A DNA stretch of 64,000 nucleotides. It comes from Pictodentalium vernedei (Eukaryota; Mollusca; Scaphopoda; Dentaliida; Dentaliidae). The DNA lies in the NCBI GenBank assembly GCA_031216915.1, contig CM062289.1, forward strand, positions 59,276,577 through 59,340,576, in the 5' to 3' direction. The position numbers and the translations under genes are program-made. Positions 32,160-43,346 of the stretch are shown here, in pieces (the stretch's first letter is position 1; the number at the start of each line of letters is the position of its first letter). Under the pieces are notes generated by a model, which worked only from the letters and a program-made list of their open reading frames with translations, was not told the origin of the DNA and searched no databases.

Positions 32160-32469
32160 CAGTGGCGTAGATAAAGGGGAGGGGGGGGGGGGGGAGGGGG
32201 GGGGGGGCGGAATGGTCGGAATTTTTTGGGGACAATTTTTAGGCGAATTTATGCCTAATAACATTAAAATGCTGGCTTTGGGGGATAAAAACATGCCATT
32301 TTGGGTAAATTTTGGGTGAAAAAGACCAATTTTCAGTACATTTGCAGTAAACAACAGATTCTTTCTGTTTGTTTGGGTTTTTGTTGTTGTTACACTGTCG
32401 GAAAATTTTCGGTCTATCGGAACATTTTGGGCTTGCCCCTCCGCCAGAGAAAAGCTATCTACGCCACTG
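32160..32469. mobile_element. hAT-I-type short element, copy 4
   Basis: CAGTGGCGTAGATAAAG start and CTATCTACGCCACTG end; exact 8-bp target duplication GGCACAGT at 32152-32159 and 32470-32477. Poly-G (about 32180-32208) follows the left end. The interior differs from the other hAT-I copies. Confidence 0.92.
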
Positions 32470-32477
32470 GGCACAGT

Positions 32478-32843
32478 TCATCACATTAACTCATGCTAGG
32501 TACTCAAACAGCTAACTAGGACCCTTAGTTCACTAACTTCCCCTCCAACTTCTCTCCAGGGAAGTGGGAGGAGAAAGTAATGGCCTGAGGGTCCAAGTTC
32601 GGACTGTAGAAAAAACACCCTCGACCTATTCAGAAGTGTAATTTTTCGCACTTCTATGGATTAGAGAATCTAAGAACTGAATGTTACTTATATTTTATGA
32701 GGAGCAAGCAGAAGGGAATTTCCTTATCTTCCAAATGTCCATTGATTCACACAACCTTGTTCAGTGCCATAAAATTCTGGATTTTCTTATCACGCCACAG
32801 CAATACTGCCAGGACAAACCAACCACAAGTCTAAAGTAAAGTG
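32478..32843. other. No recognised feature
   Basis: Unassigned sequence. Confidence 0.45.
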
Positions 32844-32852
32844 TACCCAGAA

Positions 32853-33210
32853 GGACTGTTTAATTGGGGTTTAACAACGTTTTCGACAGCCAATGTCACA
32901 ACGTGTAGGACAGTTTTAAGGGTTTTTTTTAAGGATGGAGGAAGTCAGAGTTCTCAGAACCACCGAGCAGCGTTGAGCAACTGTCAGACTCCCTAACTCC
33001 TCAAGAGCAGTGTTAGCATTGGTTGAAGACAAGTGCACTATCGACGTGCAGTACGCCTTAGTACACGGCGTCACCGTGTCCCTACGTGATACATTGGGAT
33101 TAAGTGCCTTGCTCAAGGACATAACGCAGTTACCCCTGGTGGTGGTGATTCAACCATGAACCTTTCGGTTTGAAATCCAATACCGTAACGACTAAACCTC
33201 CCCGCTCCCG
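32853..33210 (-). mobile_element. SINE, tRNA-like head d
   Basis: On the minus strand: a head with GTTTAGTCGTTACGG and GGTTCATGGTTGAATC, shared body, short AT tail. The target duplication ACCCAGAAG (32844-32852 and 33211-33219) supports both ends. The head resembles those at 42066 and 60511. Confidence 0.82.
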
Positions 33211-33227
33211 ACCCAGAAGTAATGGAT

Positions 33228-33476
33228 TTAACCCTTTACCCAACGCAGACGATATCAAAATTTATTATTTTGAATATCATTTTTTTAAATTTTTCAAAAA
33301 ATTTCAACAAAACCATATCATGTGACCCCTCGGTGGAACGAGCTCGATGAGCTCGTTCCAACGAGGGGTCACATGATATGGTTTTGTTGAAATGTTTTGA
33401 AAAATAATATTTTTTCAACTGCTGAATTTGCATATTACGCGGGCGGATGTGGGCGATTCGTTGGGTAAAGGGCTAA
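33228..33476 (-). mobile_element. Family A2 palindromic TTAA MITE
   Basis: TTAACCCTTTACCCAACGCAG start, GTTGGGTAAAGGGCTAA end. Core CGGTGGAACGAGCTCGATGAGCTCGTTCC with A2 arms. Confidence 0.9.
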
Positions 33477-33619
33477 TGCGAATTACATAAAAATGTGGAA
33501 GGTGCGCTACAATAATCAGAAGAAGAACCAACCTGCAGGAACAACATCATTTGTCTGTTTAGCACCCATAGACAACTCTCGGTCCACGACGGAGTTTCTT
33601 GGCTCTTTGCACTCGAAAT

Positions 33620-33974
33620 GGGGGTGCGGTAGCTCAGTTGGTAAAGGTGCAGGCTGCAAACCGAGAGGTCCTCGGTTCGAATCCCACCTGCGACAACCGC
33701 GTTGTGTCCTTGGGCAAGACACTTCACCCCCATTGCCCATGTGGGGTCACGGTGACGCTGTGCACTAAGGCGTACTGCACGTCGATGGTGCACCTGCCTT
33801 CAACCAATGCTAACCCTGCTTGTGTGGAGTTAGTATGTTGGGGAGCTGACAGTTGCTCACCGTTGCTCGGTGGTTCTCTCCGGGTACTCCGGCTTCCTCC
33901 ACCCGTAAAACTGTCGTGGTCATGATTAGCCATTGTGCAGAAATATGTGACCTTAAACACCAATAAATAAATAA
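33620..33974 (+). mobile_element. SINE, tRNA head a
   Basis: Complete head, body and tail; exact 12-bp target duplication TGCACTCGAAAT at 33608-33619 and 33975-33986. Confidence 0.95.
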
Positions 33975-33999
33975 TGCACTCGAAATAAAATAATTTCAA

Positions 34000-34161
34000 C
34001 CTCTAAATTTTTCCAGTAATGCAACTAGAAATTTAACCAATCAAATCTTATTTGACAGAAATCTTCAGTTCTTCAATTGGTTAAATTCCTAATTGCATTA
34101 TGGGTAAAATTACGCTGCTTGAAATTTGGGTATTCTGACATCACAGTGGTTAGCGGGTTAA
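34000..34161. mobile_element. Family C palindromic TTAA MITE, left end lost
   Basis: AATGCAACTAGAAATTTAACC arm, degraded core (TTATTTGACAGAAATC), TTGGTTAAATTCCTAATTGC arm and the right end GCGGGTTAA. Confidence 0.7.
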
Positions 34162-35329
34162 TGGCAGTTATATCGGAATTAATTTACACGCAGTAACCCA
34201 CGCCCCCGAATCAAGATACTCTTATACGGTTGTGATGGCTATAGTTATATTCTACACCCCCTTTTCCGGCTACAGTTTCATGCAAATCTGCGGGGCGATA
34301 TCAGCTTATTTTTTCAGCGTATACTTGGGTGTAAAAGAGACTGTTTTTTTTTTCAGCCTCACCCGATCGATACATGAAGACAGAGAAACCATCACAGTAG
34401 ATTTAATTCTAAACATACTCCCTTCTGGACATGAACATTCGAAAAGGATTAAGATAAAACACCGGTCGTTTTAAAAGTCGAATAATTTAGGCAAACTCTG
34501 TACTTCTAATATGTATCAAAGGGATCAGAAAGTCATGCACAGAAAATTTAAATTGTCGAAACAAATTGTTTCGTTGCATAGCTTCCATTCATGCCTATAG
34601 CCTTTCTCTGTAATTATTTTAATAAGATCTGATGGGTGGACTTATATCTATTGGTTATGCAAATATAGCGTTTGGGAATCATTACAATTATTAACACATT
34701 TATATAATTATAATTTGATCGCTGAAATGTAAATAACTTTTCAATTAACTACCGATCAATGATGCATAATCATTATCGCCAAGTGTATCTAGTATGGGAA
34801 ATGTTAAGTCAGTACAGTTCACGGGGCTTTCTTACCCATGTAATTTACTTCTTGATGTGACTGGGTCAATGGTCAGGTGTGTGTGTGTGGTAGTGGGGGG
34901 GGGGGGGGGGGGGGGGGGCGCTCGTACAATTTTCGATGCCCTCCCCAAACATTAACCCAATGCAACTTTGAGATAACACAGTACCCTAAATGGTCTACAA
35001 AACAGGGCTACAGATACATCAGATTCGCCTTAGAGCCCTGAAATTTGCAAAATATTATCAGGAGGTGAGAGATGTGTGTGTGTGTGTGGGGGGGGGGGGG
35101 GTGTAGTCATAACTAGCCCCCGGTCTTTACCCCTCCTCGAAGGAAAGTGGGAGGAGAGGGTAGAGACCACCACAGAATCCTAGTAAAGACTAGGGGAGAC
35201 CAAACGGCTTTCCAAATATCATGTTTAGCCCTCATCCCCCCCTCCCCCCCCCCAAACAAAAATTGACTAGGGCACCCTCTATTATAGAATCCCGACTGCG
35301 TGCCTGGAGCGGGTAGATCATTTTTCATT
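34162..35329. other. Unassigned; two poly-G tracts
   Basis: (GT)n plus G runs occur at 34876-34918 and 35074-35101. An 80-codon frame at 34232-34474 has no motif. Confidence 0.4.
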
Positions 35330-35640
35330 TTTTAGCGCATGTTAGCCGCACCTCAACTGCAGCGTCCGCGCTGTGTCCTTGTAAAAGACAAGTAAACCCA
35401 TTAACTGTGTAGGCACACGATGACCATATTTGCTGAAGCGTTCTGCACGTGAATAGTAACTCATTCAGTGTGTGGGTGCACAATGACCCTGTGTGCCAAG
35501 GCGTTCTGCACGTCAATGGTAACCCATTGACCGTGTGGGTGCGCGATGGCCCTGTATGCTAATGCGTACTGTACGTCAATGGTAACCCATTAGGGTGCGC
35601 GATGGCCCTGTGTGCTAAGGCGTTCTTCGCGTCAATGGGT
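35330..35640 (+). repeat. SINE-derived minisatellite, four units of about 63 bp
   Basis: A SINE body begins with GCGCTGTGTCCTTG. Its GTGTGGGTGC..GATGACCCTGTGTGCTAAGG..GTTCTGCACGTCAATGG segment is then repeated about four times. The GCGTTCTGC/GCGTACTGT landmark falls at 35438, 35501, 35564 and 35620 (periods 63, 63 and 56). Confidence 0.8.
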
Positions 35641-35754
35641 TCGTTCTAATGAGGGGGTCATAAGCTATGTCTTTGCGACAAAGAAAAAATAATGACAATT
35701 GAATGGAAATTTTTGTGAATATCGCTGGCCGGTTTTGGCCTTATGTTGGGTTAA
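35641..35754 (+). mobile_element. Family A1 right half
   Basis: CGTTCTAATGAGGGGGTCATAAGC, AAAAAATAATGACAATTGAATGG, GCTGGCCGGTTTTGGCC and the end GTTGGGTTAA. The left half is missing at the junction with the minisatellite. Confidence 0.75.
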
Positions 35755-36024
35755 ACACTAACTGCCAGTATGGTAAAATCTAAGGTAGAAGCAACGGCAA
35801 GTGATTGCCTGTATCTCTACCGTAATATTAACGGTAATGTTTTACATTGTAGGCTTCGCGATCTACTGTCTGGTCCAATGTATTTCCGGATGACCGCGAT
35901 GAATTTTGCCCCTTATTTTCTCATCACCTGAGTATCAAAACCCAATACTAATGCCTGGAAATATTCACAGAAAGTTAAATATTGTTGGGCGCCGAACTTT
36001 TAGTGAGGAAAAACAAGGTTTCCT

Positions 36025-36475
36025 TGTTTGATGAATTTTACCGACGCTTTCAACAGCCAGGGTCTTATATGTCTGCAGTTTTACCGGTGGAGGAAGTCTG
36101 GGTACCCCGTGAGAACCAGCGTCTCATAGCGAGCAACTGTAAGACACTACAACTTACTAACCCGCCATATGCAGCGTCAGAAGCGGTTGCAGGCACCGTC
36201 GACGTACAGTAATCCTTTAGTACACGGCACCTCTGTACCCATATGTTGGCACACTCTAAAATTAGTTGGGTTAAAAATCAACCCAAATCGACTGGGTTGA
36301 GTGAATATGAACCCAATTGGGTTCATATTCACTCAACCCAGTCGATTTGGGTTGATTTTTAACCCAACTGATTTTAGAGTGCAATTGGGATGAAGGACAC
36401 CGTTACCGCTGGTCTGAATCTAACCGTGAACATTCCGGTTTGAAGTTCGATATAGCCACGGCACCTATAGATAAT
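36025..36475 (-). mobile_element. SINE, tRNA-like head d, split by palindrome U
   Basis: Minus-strand SINE: tail side TTTCAACAGCCAG, GTTTTACCGGTGGAGGAAG, then TCGACGTACAGTA. It is split at 36252-36381 and continues with CAATTGGGATGAAGGAC and a head with GGTCTGAATCTAACCG. Confidence 0.7.
36252..36381. mobile_element. Element U: 130-bp loopless palindrome
   Basis: Two 65-base arms run from CACTCTAAAATTAGTTGGG to GAACCCAA and back. They pair with one mismatch and no loop (centre CCCAATTGGG). CACTCTAAAA ends also occur in element V. It was inserted in the SINE, next to CA on both sides. Confidence 0.9.
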
Positions 36476-36481
36476 GTATTT

Positions 36482-37231
36482 TCTCAAGAACACAGCGCAT
36501 ATAGCACGGACCGTCGGCCTTTTGGTTTGAAGTCCAATGCACTTATCAATGAGCCACCGTGCACCTTCAAAAGAAAAATTGGCGAAAAAATATTTTCTCT
36601 CGTTCTAAAAATTATTTCGGCTGATACGGTACAGGCACCACCAAACATAAGACGCTCTTTGCCACGTACCAATACATTAAAACTCGGCATGGGAATATTT
36701 ACCATTACGGAGTCCTGTTTTGTCGTATTTACTTGTCTATTCATCGCACCCGATGGGGAGGAGGGATCCCTTTGGTAGAAACCACTTGCCCCCAATCTTT
36801 TTGTATCCACATGTATTTTTTGTAAATAGAACATATTTAATTTATTCACTTTTTCGCGATGTATTTGTTTGGTATTGGCTGAGAGTGATTGTATGTAACA
36901 ATATTGGCTTCATGTTGAATAGCACTTAATAAATTGAGCTAATGTCAGATTTAAATTCCTTTTAACCCATTAACGAGCGCACCTTATCAACACAGAATGA
37001 ATGTACGTATTTCTAAGACAGAACGCATCGAGGGCGGAGCACAGGGCACAGGTTCAACGACGCGAGGTGGAATTTGTCAAGTGTTTCGCGGGCACCGTAG
37101 GCGCGAGTGACATACAGGGAAAGCGCCAACAAGGGTAGTTAATTAACGCCCCCCCCCCCCCGTACTCCACCCGTGCTGTGTTCTGTACATATACAACGAT
37201 TAAAATTCAATTAGTAATAAAGCAGATATTT
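36482..37231. other. Unassigned; poly-C at 37147-37160
   Basis: Frames of 112 and 121 codons overlap on opposite strands and start within SINE sequence; neither has a motif. Confidence 0.4.
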
Positions 37232-37473
37232 TTAACTCTTTACCTATCATGAAAAGCAGACGACACTTGCAAACAAAACTATTGAATAACTAATTTTTTT
37301 CATTTTTTGCATCAAAAAATATAGCTCATGACCCTCATTGGAACGAGCTCAACGAGCTCGTTCCAATAAGGGGCCATAAGTTATGTTTTGAGAAAAAAAA
37401 ATAATGAAAATTGAATTGCAAATTTTGTGAATAGCGCTGGCAGGTTTTTGCCGCTATGTTGGATAGGTGTTAA
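37232..37473 (+). mobile_element. Family A1 palindromic TTAA MITE, diverged
   Basis: TTAACTCTTTACC start, GATAGGTGTTAA end, left GAAAAGCAGACGACACTTGC. Core CATTGGAACGAGCTCAACGAGCTCGTTCC. Confidence 0.88.
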
Positions 37474-37621
37474 CAGAAAAATATCAACTTCGGAGTTCTG
37501 TTTACTTTCTTGCTGGACACGGTTTTGTGTCGAAGCATTTCATTCACGCCATAACATCAATCCGATTCGTAACTACCAATCAGATGCGTTGTTACATGAC
37601 GTTCTTACACGTAGGCGGGAT

Positions 37622-37985
37622 ATGAGCGCGTTGGCTCAGTGGTAGACTGTTGGACTTCTATGCTAGAGGTCCCGAGTTCGATCCACATCCTGAACGATCC
37701 CCGTAGTGTCCTTGGACAAGGCACTTTATCCCGGTTGCCTACATGGGGCACGATGCCACCGTGTACTAAGGTGTACTGCACGTCGATGGTGCACATGTCT
37801 TCAACCGCTGTAACCCTGCTTGAGCGGAGCTTGAACTGAGTTATAGAATGTTGAGGAGCTGACAGTTGCTCGTCGATGCTCGGTAGTTCTCTCCGGGTAC
37901 TCTGTCTTCCTCCACCCGTAAAACTGTCACGGTCACGAGTAGCCATTGTGCATAAGTATATGGCCTTAAACACCAATAAATAAAT
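37622..37985 (+). mobile_element. SINE, tRNA head b
   Basis: Head GCGCGTTGGCTCAGTGGTAG with B box GAGTTCGATCC; shared body and AAAT tail. Exact 13-bp target duplication ACGTAGGCGGGAT at 37609-37621 and 37986-37998. Confidence 0.93.
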
Positions 37986-38140
37986 ACGTAGGCGGGATTC
38001 CACGCGTTGTATATTTAGAAAATTTCTCAATGTCTGGATTGTGTCGGATAACGTTGAGTACAAACATCAGTCGTTGTAAATATAGAATAATGTGTACTGT
38101 AAACGTTACGTTAAAACCACGTTACATCTATCTTAAAAGA

Positions 38141-38602
38141 AGGCCCAGCGCAGTTTCGAAATACGATTCGAAATTGTCATATTGATTATATTCGCGCAGA
38201 TTCGGAAATTTTCGAACGAGGTTCTCAAATTCATACCGAGTGTCTCCTGTTCGATTCTTATTCTGTCACCAGGTCTCCTATACAGAAGGGGATGGGGAGG
38301 GGGTTCTCTTGTACATGAGCCCTGATGATAGATTTCAAAGAAGTTCCGCTTTCCGAAAATACTAAAAGAGTCCGTTCGGAGTATTCCGCTTTTTTGATCG
38401 GCATGCCCAGAGAGACGAGTCTACATTGAATACAATTCTTGATTGGAGATGGACACTGTTTACGGTTGTAAAAAGGGAGGAGCACCTAAAGAAGAGATGA
38501 CATTCGATTCGAGATTCAATTCGAAATTTCGATTCGAAATCCCCATTCTGATTTGATTCAAGATTCGATTCTGCCGAAATTTGAGATTCTGTAAAACACG
38601 AC
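38141..38602. mobile_element. Family Z element, copy 2
   Basis: GGCCCAGCGCAGTTTCG start; GATTCGAAAT-type blocks near both ends; right end GAAATTTGAGATTCTG. Interior shares AGTGTCTCCTGTTCGA and TATTCCGC with copy 1. Confidence 0.6.
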
Positions 38603-39002
38603 TCTTATCCGCTTATCGCCGATTATAAAGTTTAACCACACGAACAAACAGCACCCTGGTCACGAACGCGATACCTTTCGCGACCAGATCACGACTAGAT
38701 CGGGAGTTAATCGCAACACGCTTTCATCAGTGGGTCAAACTTTCCCAAATAAAATACTGCGAACTCCAGCGAAATCCAGAAAAAAACCCCAAAAGCAAAC
38801 GAAACTTGCATCTCAGAGGCAGTGTCCCGCATTTGTTTTCCCAAAGGGGATATTCTACCTTGGGTCCAGAGAATCGGACCTTTTGCGTTTGAGTCGAATG
38901 CGTGGCGAATCGCGTATTTAAGGTTTGTTTTCCGGCGAAATTAATTCGAATCAAATCGGACAATCGGTCGGTATATGTGGTCAGAGATTTTCGTACGCAG
39001 CT
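38603..39002. other. No recognised feature
   Basis: Short frames on both strands (78 and 63 codons) overlap and lack motifs. Confidence 0.4.
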
Positions 39003-39251
39003 TTAACCCTTTACCAAACGTAACGGCGAAAACCGACCAGCGCTATTTTCAAAAATCACCATTCTATTTTCATTATTTTTTCATTTCTTGTCACAAAAAC
39101 ATAGCTTATGACCCCTCTTTGGAACGAACTCGTTAAGCTCGTTCCAATGAGGAGTCATAACCTATGTTTTTCACGCAAAAAATGAAAAAATTAGTTATTC
39201 AAGAATTTTGTTCGCAAGTGTCGTCTGCCTTCGTATTAGGTAAAGAGTTAA
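39003..39251 (-). mobile_element. Family A1 palindromic TTAA MITE
   Basis: TTAACCCTTTACCAAACG start, GTAAAGAGTTAA end; core TTTGGAACGAACTCGTTAAGCTCGTTCC. Confidence 0.9.
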
Positions 39252-39795
39252 TGATGTTTTTGACACAGACAAGACGGATCGAGGCGGAAGTTGAAGTGGT
39301 TGGCAGTTGTATAATAAAACGGAATACATCACCGGATCGAAATTGTGGTCAATACCATCCATGTTTATGCAAACACAAGTTCGTTTGAGGAAACAACTTT
39401 AATGAATGTTGACACAATTTCCCAAAGTAGCAAATATGGAAAAATAACTGTCACACACCGCACATGTCAGAACAGTCAGATGAGAGCAAAATCGTTCATT
39501 TTGACAAGTCTAAAAAACAAATTTCAAACTGTTCTGCATCTTTCAAACGGTTTGAACTGAGGACTCCATTAATTAAAATGTGTGTAGGCTCTGGTAGGAT
39601 TCTCACTCATGGCACCTGAAAACATACATCAGTTCCAAAATCAAGTTTCTACAGTACCAACAGTCAATAGTGACTGACCAGTTAACCGTAATATTCTTGA
39701 AAATAACGTAAATGGTGAGAAATAATGACCACATGTTAGTAATAGTAATAGTTTGTTCAAGTAAAATAACTCCTACAGAGCTGTACAGAGAGGCA
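39252..39795. other. No recognised feature
   Basis: Unassigned AT-rich sequence. Confidence 0.45.
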
Positions 39796-39812
39796 GATTG
39801 CACAAAGGGTAA

Positions 39813-40450
39813 TAGGAAAAAAAGTCAAGGAAAAAAAGTCTGGGAAAAAAGTTATAGGAAAAAAAGTCAAGGAAAGAAAGTCAATATATATGTATATTTT
39901 ATATGAAATATAAATAATAAATAAATTGCATTTTACTATAATGTATTTTATTCATTGTTGACTATATATATCATGGACTTTTCAGAATTATTTATTTGTG
40001 ACACATGCGTATGTGGAAATAAAATACAAAATGAATTTGTGAAGACTGTCATGAAATTAATTGACTTAATCATTAATTAATTGACTTGTCATTTTAATAA
40101 TAAAAAAATACAATGGCGATCTATATGTAGACATTATATATAAAGTCTTATGCTTTAACATTTGGGCCCATGAAAAGAAGCAAGTCTTTGAAGATTTTTA
40201 CCATACTATATATAGTTATAGTTGATTGATTAATGGGGTTTAACATCCCAGTCAAGAATATTTCACTTTTACCGAGACACACAGAGGTAGCCAATATTAT
40301 TATAAAATAAATGAAAAACAATATCTATAATTTCAACTAAATGCCATATGACCTTTTTTCCTATGACTTTTTTTCCTATGACTTTTTTTCTATGACTTTT
40401 TTTCCCAGACTTTTTTTCCTTGACTTTTTTTCCTATGACTTTTTTTCCTA
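39813..40450. mobile_element. Element EE: inverted terminal minisatellites
   Basis: Left: about five units of TAGGAAAAAAAGTCA (39813-39885). Right: about seven units of the complement TGACTTTTTTTCCTA (40349-40450). Flanks GATTGCACAAAGGGTAA (39796-39812) and GATTCTGCACAAAGAGTTAA (40451-40470) look like a diverged long target duplication. The AT-rich interior holds an SINE/LINE-like tail fragment (GGGGTTTAACATCCCAGTC, about 40234-40252). No coding. Confidence 0.7.
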
Positions 40451-40559
40451 GATTCTGCACAAAGAGTTAACAGAGATATGATATGATTATAATAAACAAA
40501 TAATAAACGAAACAGCTATTTTTGTATAGTAAATAAAGCTAATGTATCATACATATAAG

Positions 40560-40930
40560 TATATAATGTCAAAACCCTAGGTCAGTTTAATAACCTACTA
40601 TTTTGCTATTATTCTTTCTCTTTTCCCGAAGAACAGCGGGATTATGTTGCAGATGGTGTGACATAATGAGGCCGTATTATTTTTCATAATAAATTCAAAT
40701 CGGTGATGTTTGTATAGGCCGGGCAGTCCATGACAAAATGCATCTCGGATTCCACATCGCCGGTTTTCTTACAAACATCAGAAGCATTGCAAATCCTATT
40801 TTCTACAGGTATTGGCGGCTGGGCGTGTCTCCCCTTTTCAATTGCCAAATTATGATTACAAATCCGTAATCTTGTAAACATACTTTGCGCTTCTCTTGGT
40901 TTTGAGAAAGCTAAATAGGGCTCGAATTTA
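40560..40930 (-). pseudogene. LINE 3' ORF fragment (C-terminal)
   Basis: Minus strand 40684-40881 and just upstream: AFSKPREAQSMFTRLRICNH, then LAIEKGR, ENRIC, and E-x-E-MHFVMDCPAY. This matches the C-terminal region of CR1/RTE/L2-type ORFs (LRxxxHxLxIExGR..RxC..C..E-x-E-x-HF-x-x-x-CPxY). The first Cys pair is partly kept (C-N-A-S-D-V-C). A stop follows at once and the frame is not open upstream, so it is a decayed fragment. It belongs to a different subfamily from 15818-17857. Confidence 0.75.
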
Positions 40931-40955
40931 ATGTTTCATTTTTGAAGGCGCGATA

Positions 40956-41212
40956 CAGTACGTGGAGAGTGGATTGTAACTTAATCACCCGCGGAGTGGA
41001 GTTATTACCCAAGCTATAACTTTCAAATTTTGAACATATCGACAAAAGAGACAAACAAAGTTTCAGCCAATGGACCTCCGGGTTTAACCCGGAGGTCCAT
41101 TGGCTGAAACTTTGCTTGTGCTGGTTATGCTTCCCAACAAATTTACAATAATTGCTTGGGTGGAATCTGCACTCTGTGGGCGATTTAGTGATAATACACT
41201 CTCCACGTACTG
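40956..41212. mobile_element. Family B palindromic TA MITE, copy 5
   Basis: CAGTACGTGGAGAGTG / CCACGTACTG ends, TA on both sides, standard core. Confidence 0.92.
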
Positions 41213-41254
41213 TAAGTACGCAATTTATTTTCACCGTTCTTTTTGTTGTCATTG

Positions 41255-41291
41255 TTAAGGCATTCTGATACCACTAGAGTTCAAAGGGTTA
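41255..41291. mobile_element. Family E end fragment
   Basis: GATACCACTAGAGTTCAAAGGG equals the right end of E2 (43318-43343). Confidence 0.55.
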
Positions 41292-41335
41292 TGATATACA
41301 CGAAAAGAAAGAACGTAAGTTTCCGTGATCGTCAT

Positions 41336-41441
41336 CGGGATATTCGATTTCAGTATTCGGTGGACAGGTATTCGAAAATCGAATCGAATAGTACAAACGA
41401 TTCGAAATTCGAATCGAACTTGAAAATTCGCAGGGCCCTAA
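41336..41441. mobile_element. Family Z fragment
   Basis: GATTCGAAATTCGAATCG blocks and the end GAAAATTCGCAGGGCCCTA, a fuller form of the Z end. Confidence 0.55.
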
Positions 41442-41663
41442 TTGTACCGTGTTGCAGGCAGAGAAGCCAAAAGAGAAGTTAAACGGACCATGACCAGGTA
41501 GAAATTCTCTTGTAAGACTTTGTGATGATACAAGTGCTTTAATATAGGTATGCTGCACTACAGTAGAGAACACATTTTTTTTAAACGAACGCATTCAACT
41601 CTTATGAAATATTTCCACATCCATGCTGAAGGGTCCCTTGATTTTGAAGAGTCTCTTGTTGAG

Positions 41664-41730
41664 GTAGACTTATTTAATATCTTTAACCTGCAGCCTTATG
41701 GCAGCAGGTTTAAGATATTTATTGGTCTAC
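41664..41730. mobile_element. Family E core hairpin, diverged
   Basis: GTAGACTTATTTAATATC..TTTAACCTGCAGCC pairs with GGCAGCAGGTTTAAGATAT..GTCTAC. Compared with E1/E2 (TCAACGTGC / GCACGTTGA) both arms changed together (TTAACCTGC / GCAGGTTTA). Confidence 0.7.
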
Positions 41731-42065
41731 TCTGCAACACATCAGAACTCAACTCTAGTGAAATCACGAGAAATCCAATCAAACACGAAATCTTTGGCAT
41801 TGCCAAATTAGTTTAATAAGGCGGCATTTTCACTTTAACTTTTTACAGTTTAAATACCAGCGGATGGCGGCCAGTGTTTTCAATCTATTTTTACGATATT
41901 TTTACAATGTAGTAATTCTAGCTTGAGATATACATAATGAGACCATGTTGATCGGTGCCTCTCCTACAGTGTATTACTTCTAGCTTGGGGGAATATTTGA
42001 CGAGTCCTTGTTCTTAGGTGCCACTTCCAGTCATGTGTAGTAGATATGTTTTGAAAAAAATGTAA

Positions 42066-42424
42066 GGAGCTCGATGGCTCAGTGATTACAGCAATGGACT
42101 TGAAACCGAAAGATCCACGGTTCAATCCCCGCCGAGGTGGGTAACTATGTTGTGTCCTTGGGCAAGGCACTTAATCCAGATTGCCCACGTGGGGGCACGT
42201 TGGCGTTGTGTATTGAGGCGTACAGATCGTCGAAGGTGCACTTGTCTTTAACCAATGTTAACCCTTACGCGGAATTAGCATTTTGAGGAGTTTGACATTA
42301 CTTGACGCAGCTCGGTGGTTCTCTCTGGGTACTTTAGCTTTCTCCACCCTCAAAATTGTCCGACACTAGGTGATCCTGGCTATCGAAAGTGTCGTTAAAT
42401 CCTAATAAATAAATGAATTAATAA
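42066..42424 (+). mobile_element. SINE, tRNA-like head d
   Basis: Head GGAGCTCGATGGCTCAGTG, GGACTTGAAACCGAAAG, B box GGTTCAATCCC; shared body and AAAT tail. Target duplication GAAA(A/G)AAATGTAA at 42053-42065 and 42425-42437. Confidence 0.88.
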
Positions 42425-42623
42425 GAAAGAAATGTAACAGACTGCCATTTTGTCTTTCTGAAATTGTCCAGGATACAATAAACAAAGGTCGGGTCATTAA
42501 TGAAAAGAAGGTACAGTATCAGCTGACGTAAGTTGGATAATAACCACAAACAAATTACTGTTATATTTTATGATACGTGTAATTCTAGCCATTGGTGTCA
42601 TTTCCTTGGAACGCTGACAGATC

Positions 42624-42983
42624 GGGGGCGCGGTGGCTCAGTTGGTAGAGGTGCAGGCTGCAGGCCGAGAGGTCCTCGGTTCGAATCCCACCTGTGGCAA
42701 CCGCGTTGTGTCCTTGGGCAAGACACTTCACCCCCATTGCCCACGTGGGGGCACGGTGGCGTTGTGTACTAAGGCGTACTGCACGTCGATGGTGCACCTG
42801 TCTTCAACCAATGCGAACCCTGCTTGTGTGGAGTTGGTATGTTGGGGAGCTGACAGTTGCTCGCCGTTACTCGGTGGTTCTCTCCGGGTACTCCCGCTTC
42901 CTCCACCCGTAAAACTGTCACGGTCATGGTTAGCCATTGTGAAGAAATATGTGACCTTAAAAACACCAGTAAATAAATAAATA
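42624..42983 (+). mobile_element. SINE, tRNA head a
   Basis: Complete copy close to the family consensus; exact 11-bp target duplication GCTGACAGATC at 42613-42623 and 42984-42994. The low divergence suggests recent activity. Confidence 0.95.
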
Positions 42984-43108
42984 GCTGACAGATCTACACA
43001 AGAAATGTCAAGTGTTAAAGCAGTATCAACAGAGAAGAAATATGGGACAAAACTTGTCTGGCCGTTATCTATTTCACATGATACTGTATAGTGCATAGAT
43101 GGTATAAC

Positions 43109-43346
43109 TTAACCCTTTGAACCCGAGCGGCGGCTTTTCCGGCCAGGAACGTGATATGCCATAACGTCATTATAAAGGGTGGCTGTTCAATAAATGTATA
43201 GAGTAGACCAATCAATATTTTCAACGTGCAGCCCCAAGGCTGCACGTTGAAAATATTGGCTGGTCTACCCCAGATAATGAATATGGACTCTTCTAATTGC
43301 TGCCATTGAAATGACATGGAAGATACCACAAGAGTTCAAAGGGTAA
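43109..43346. mobile_element. Family E palindromic TTAA MITE, copy 2
   Basis: TTAACCCTTTGAACCCGAGCG start, GAGTTCAAAGGGTAA end; core CAACGTGCAGCCCCAAGGC with GTAGACCAATCAATATT arm and its complement. Confidence 0.88.

Noticed and set aside
39813..40450. CRISPR-like array
   Set aside because: The short A-rich units are directly adjacent without unique spacers; the genome is eukaryotic.
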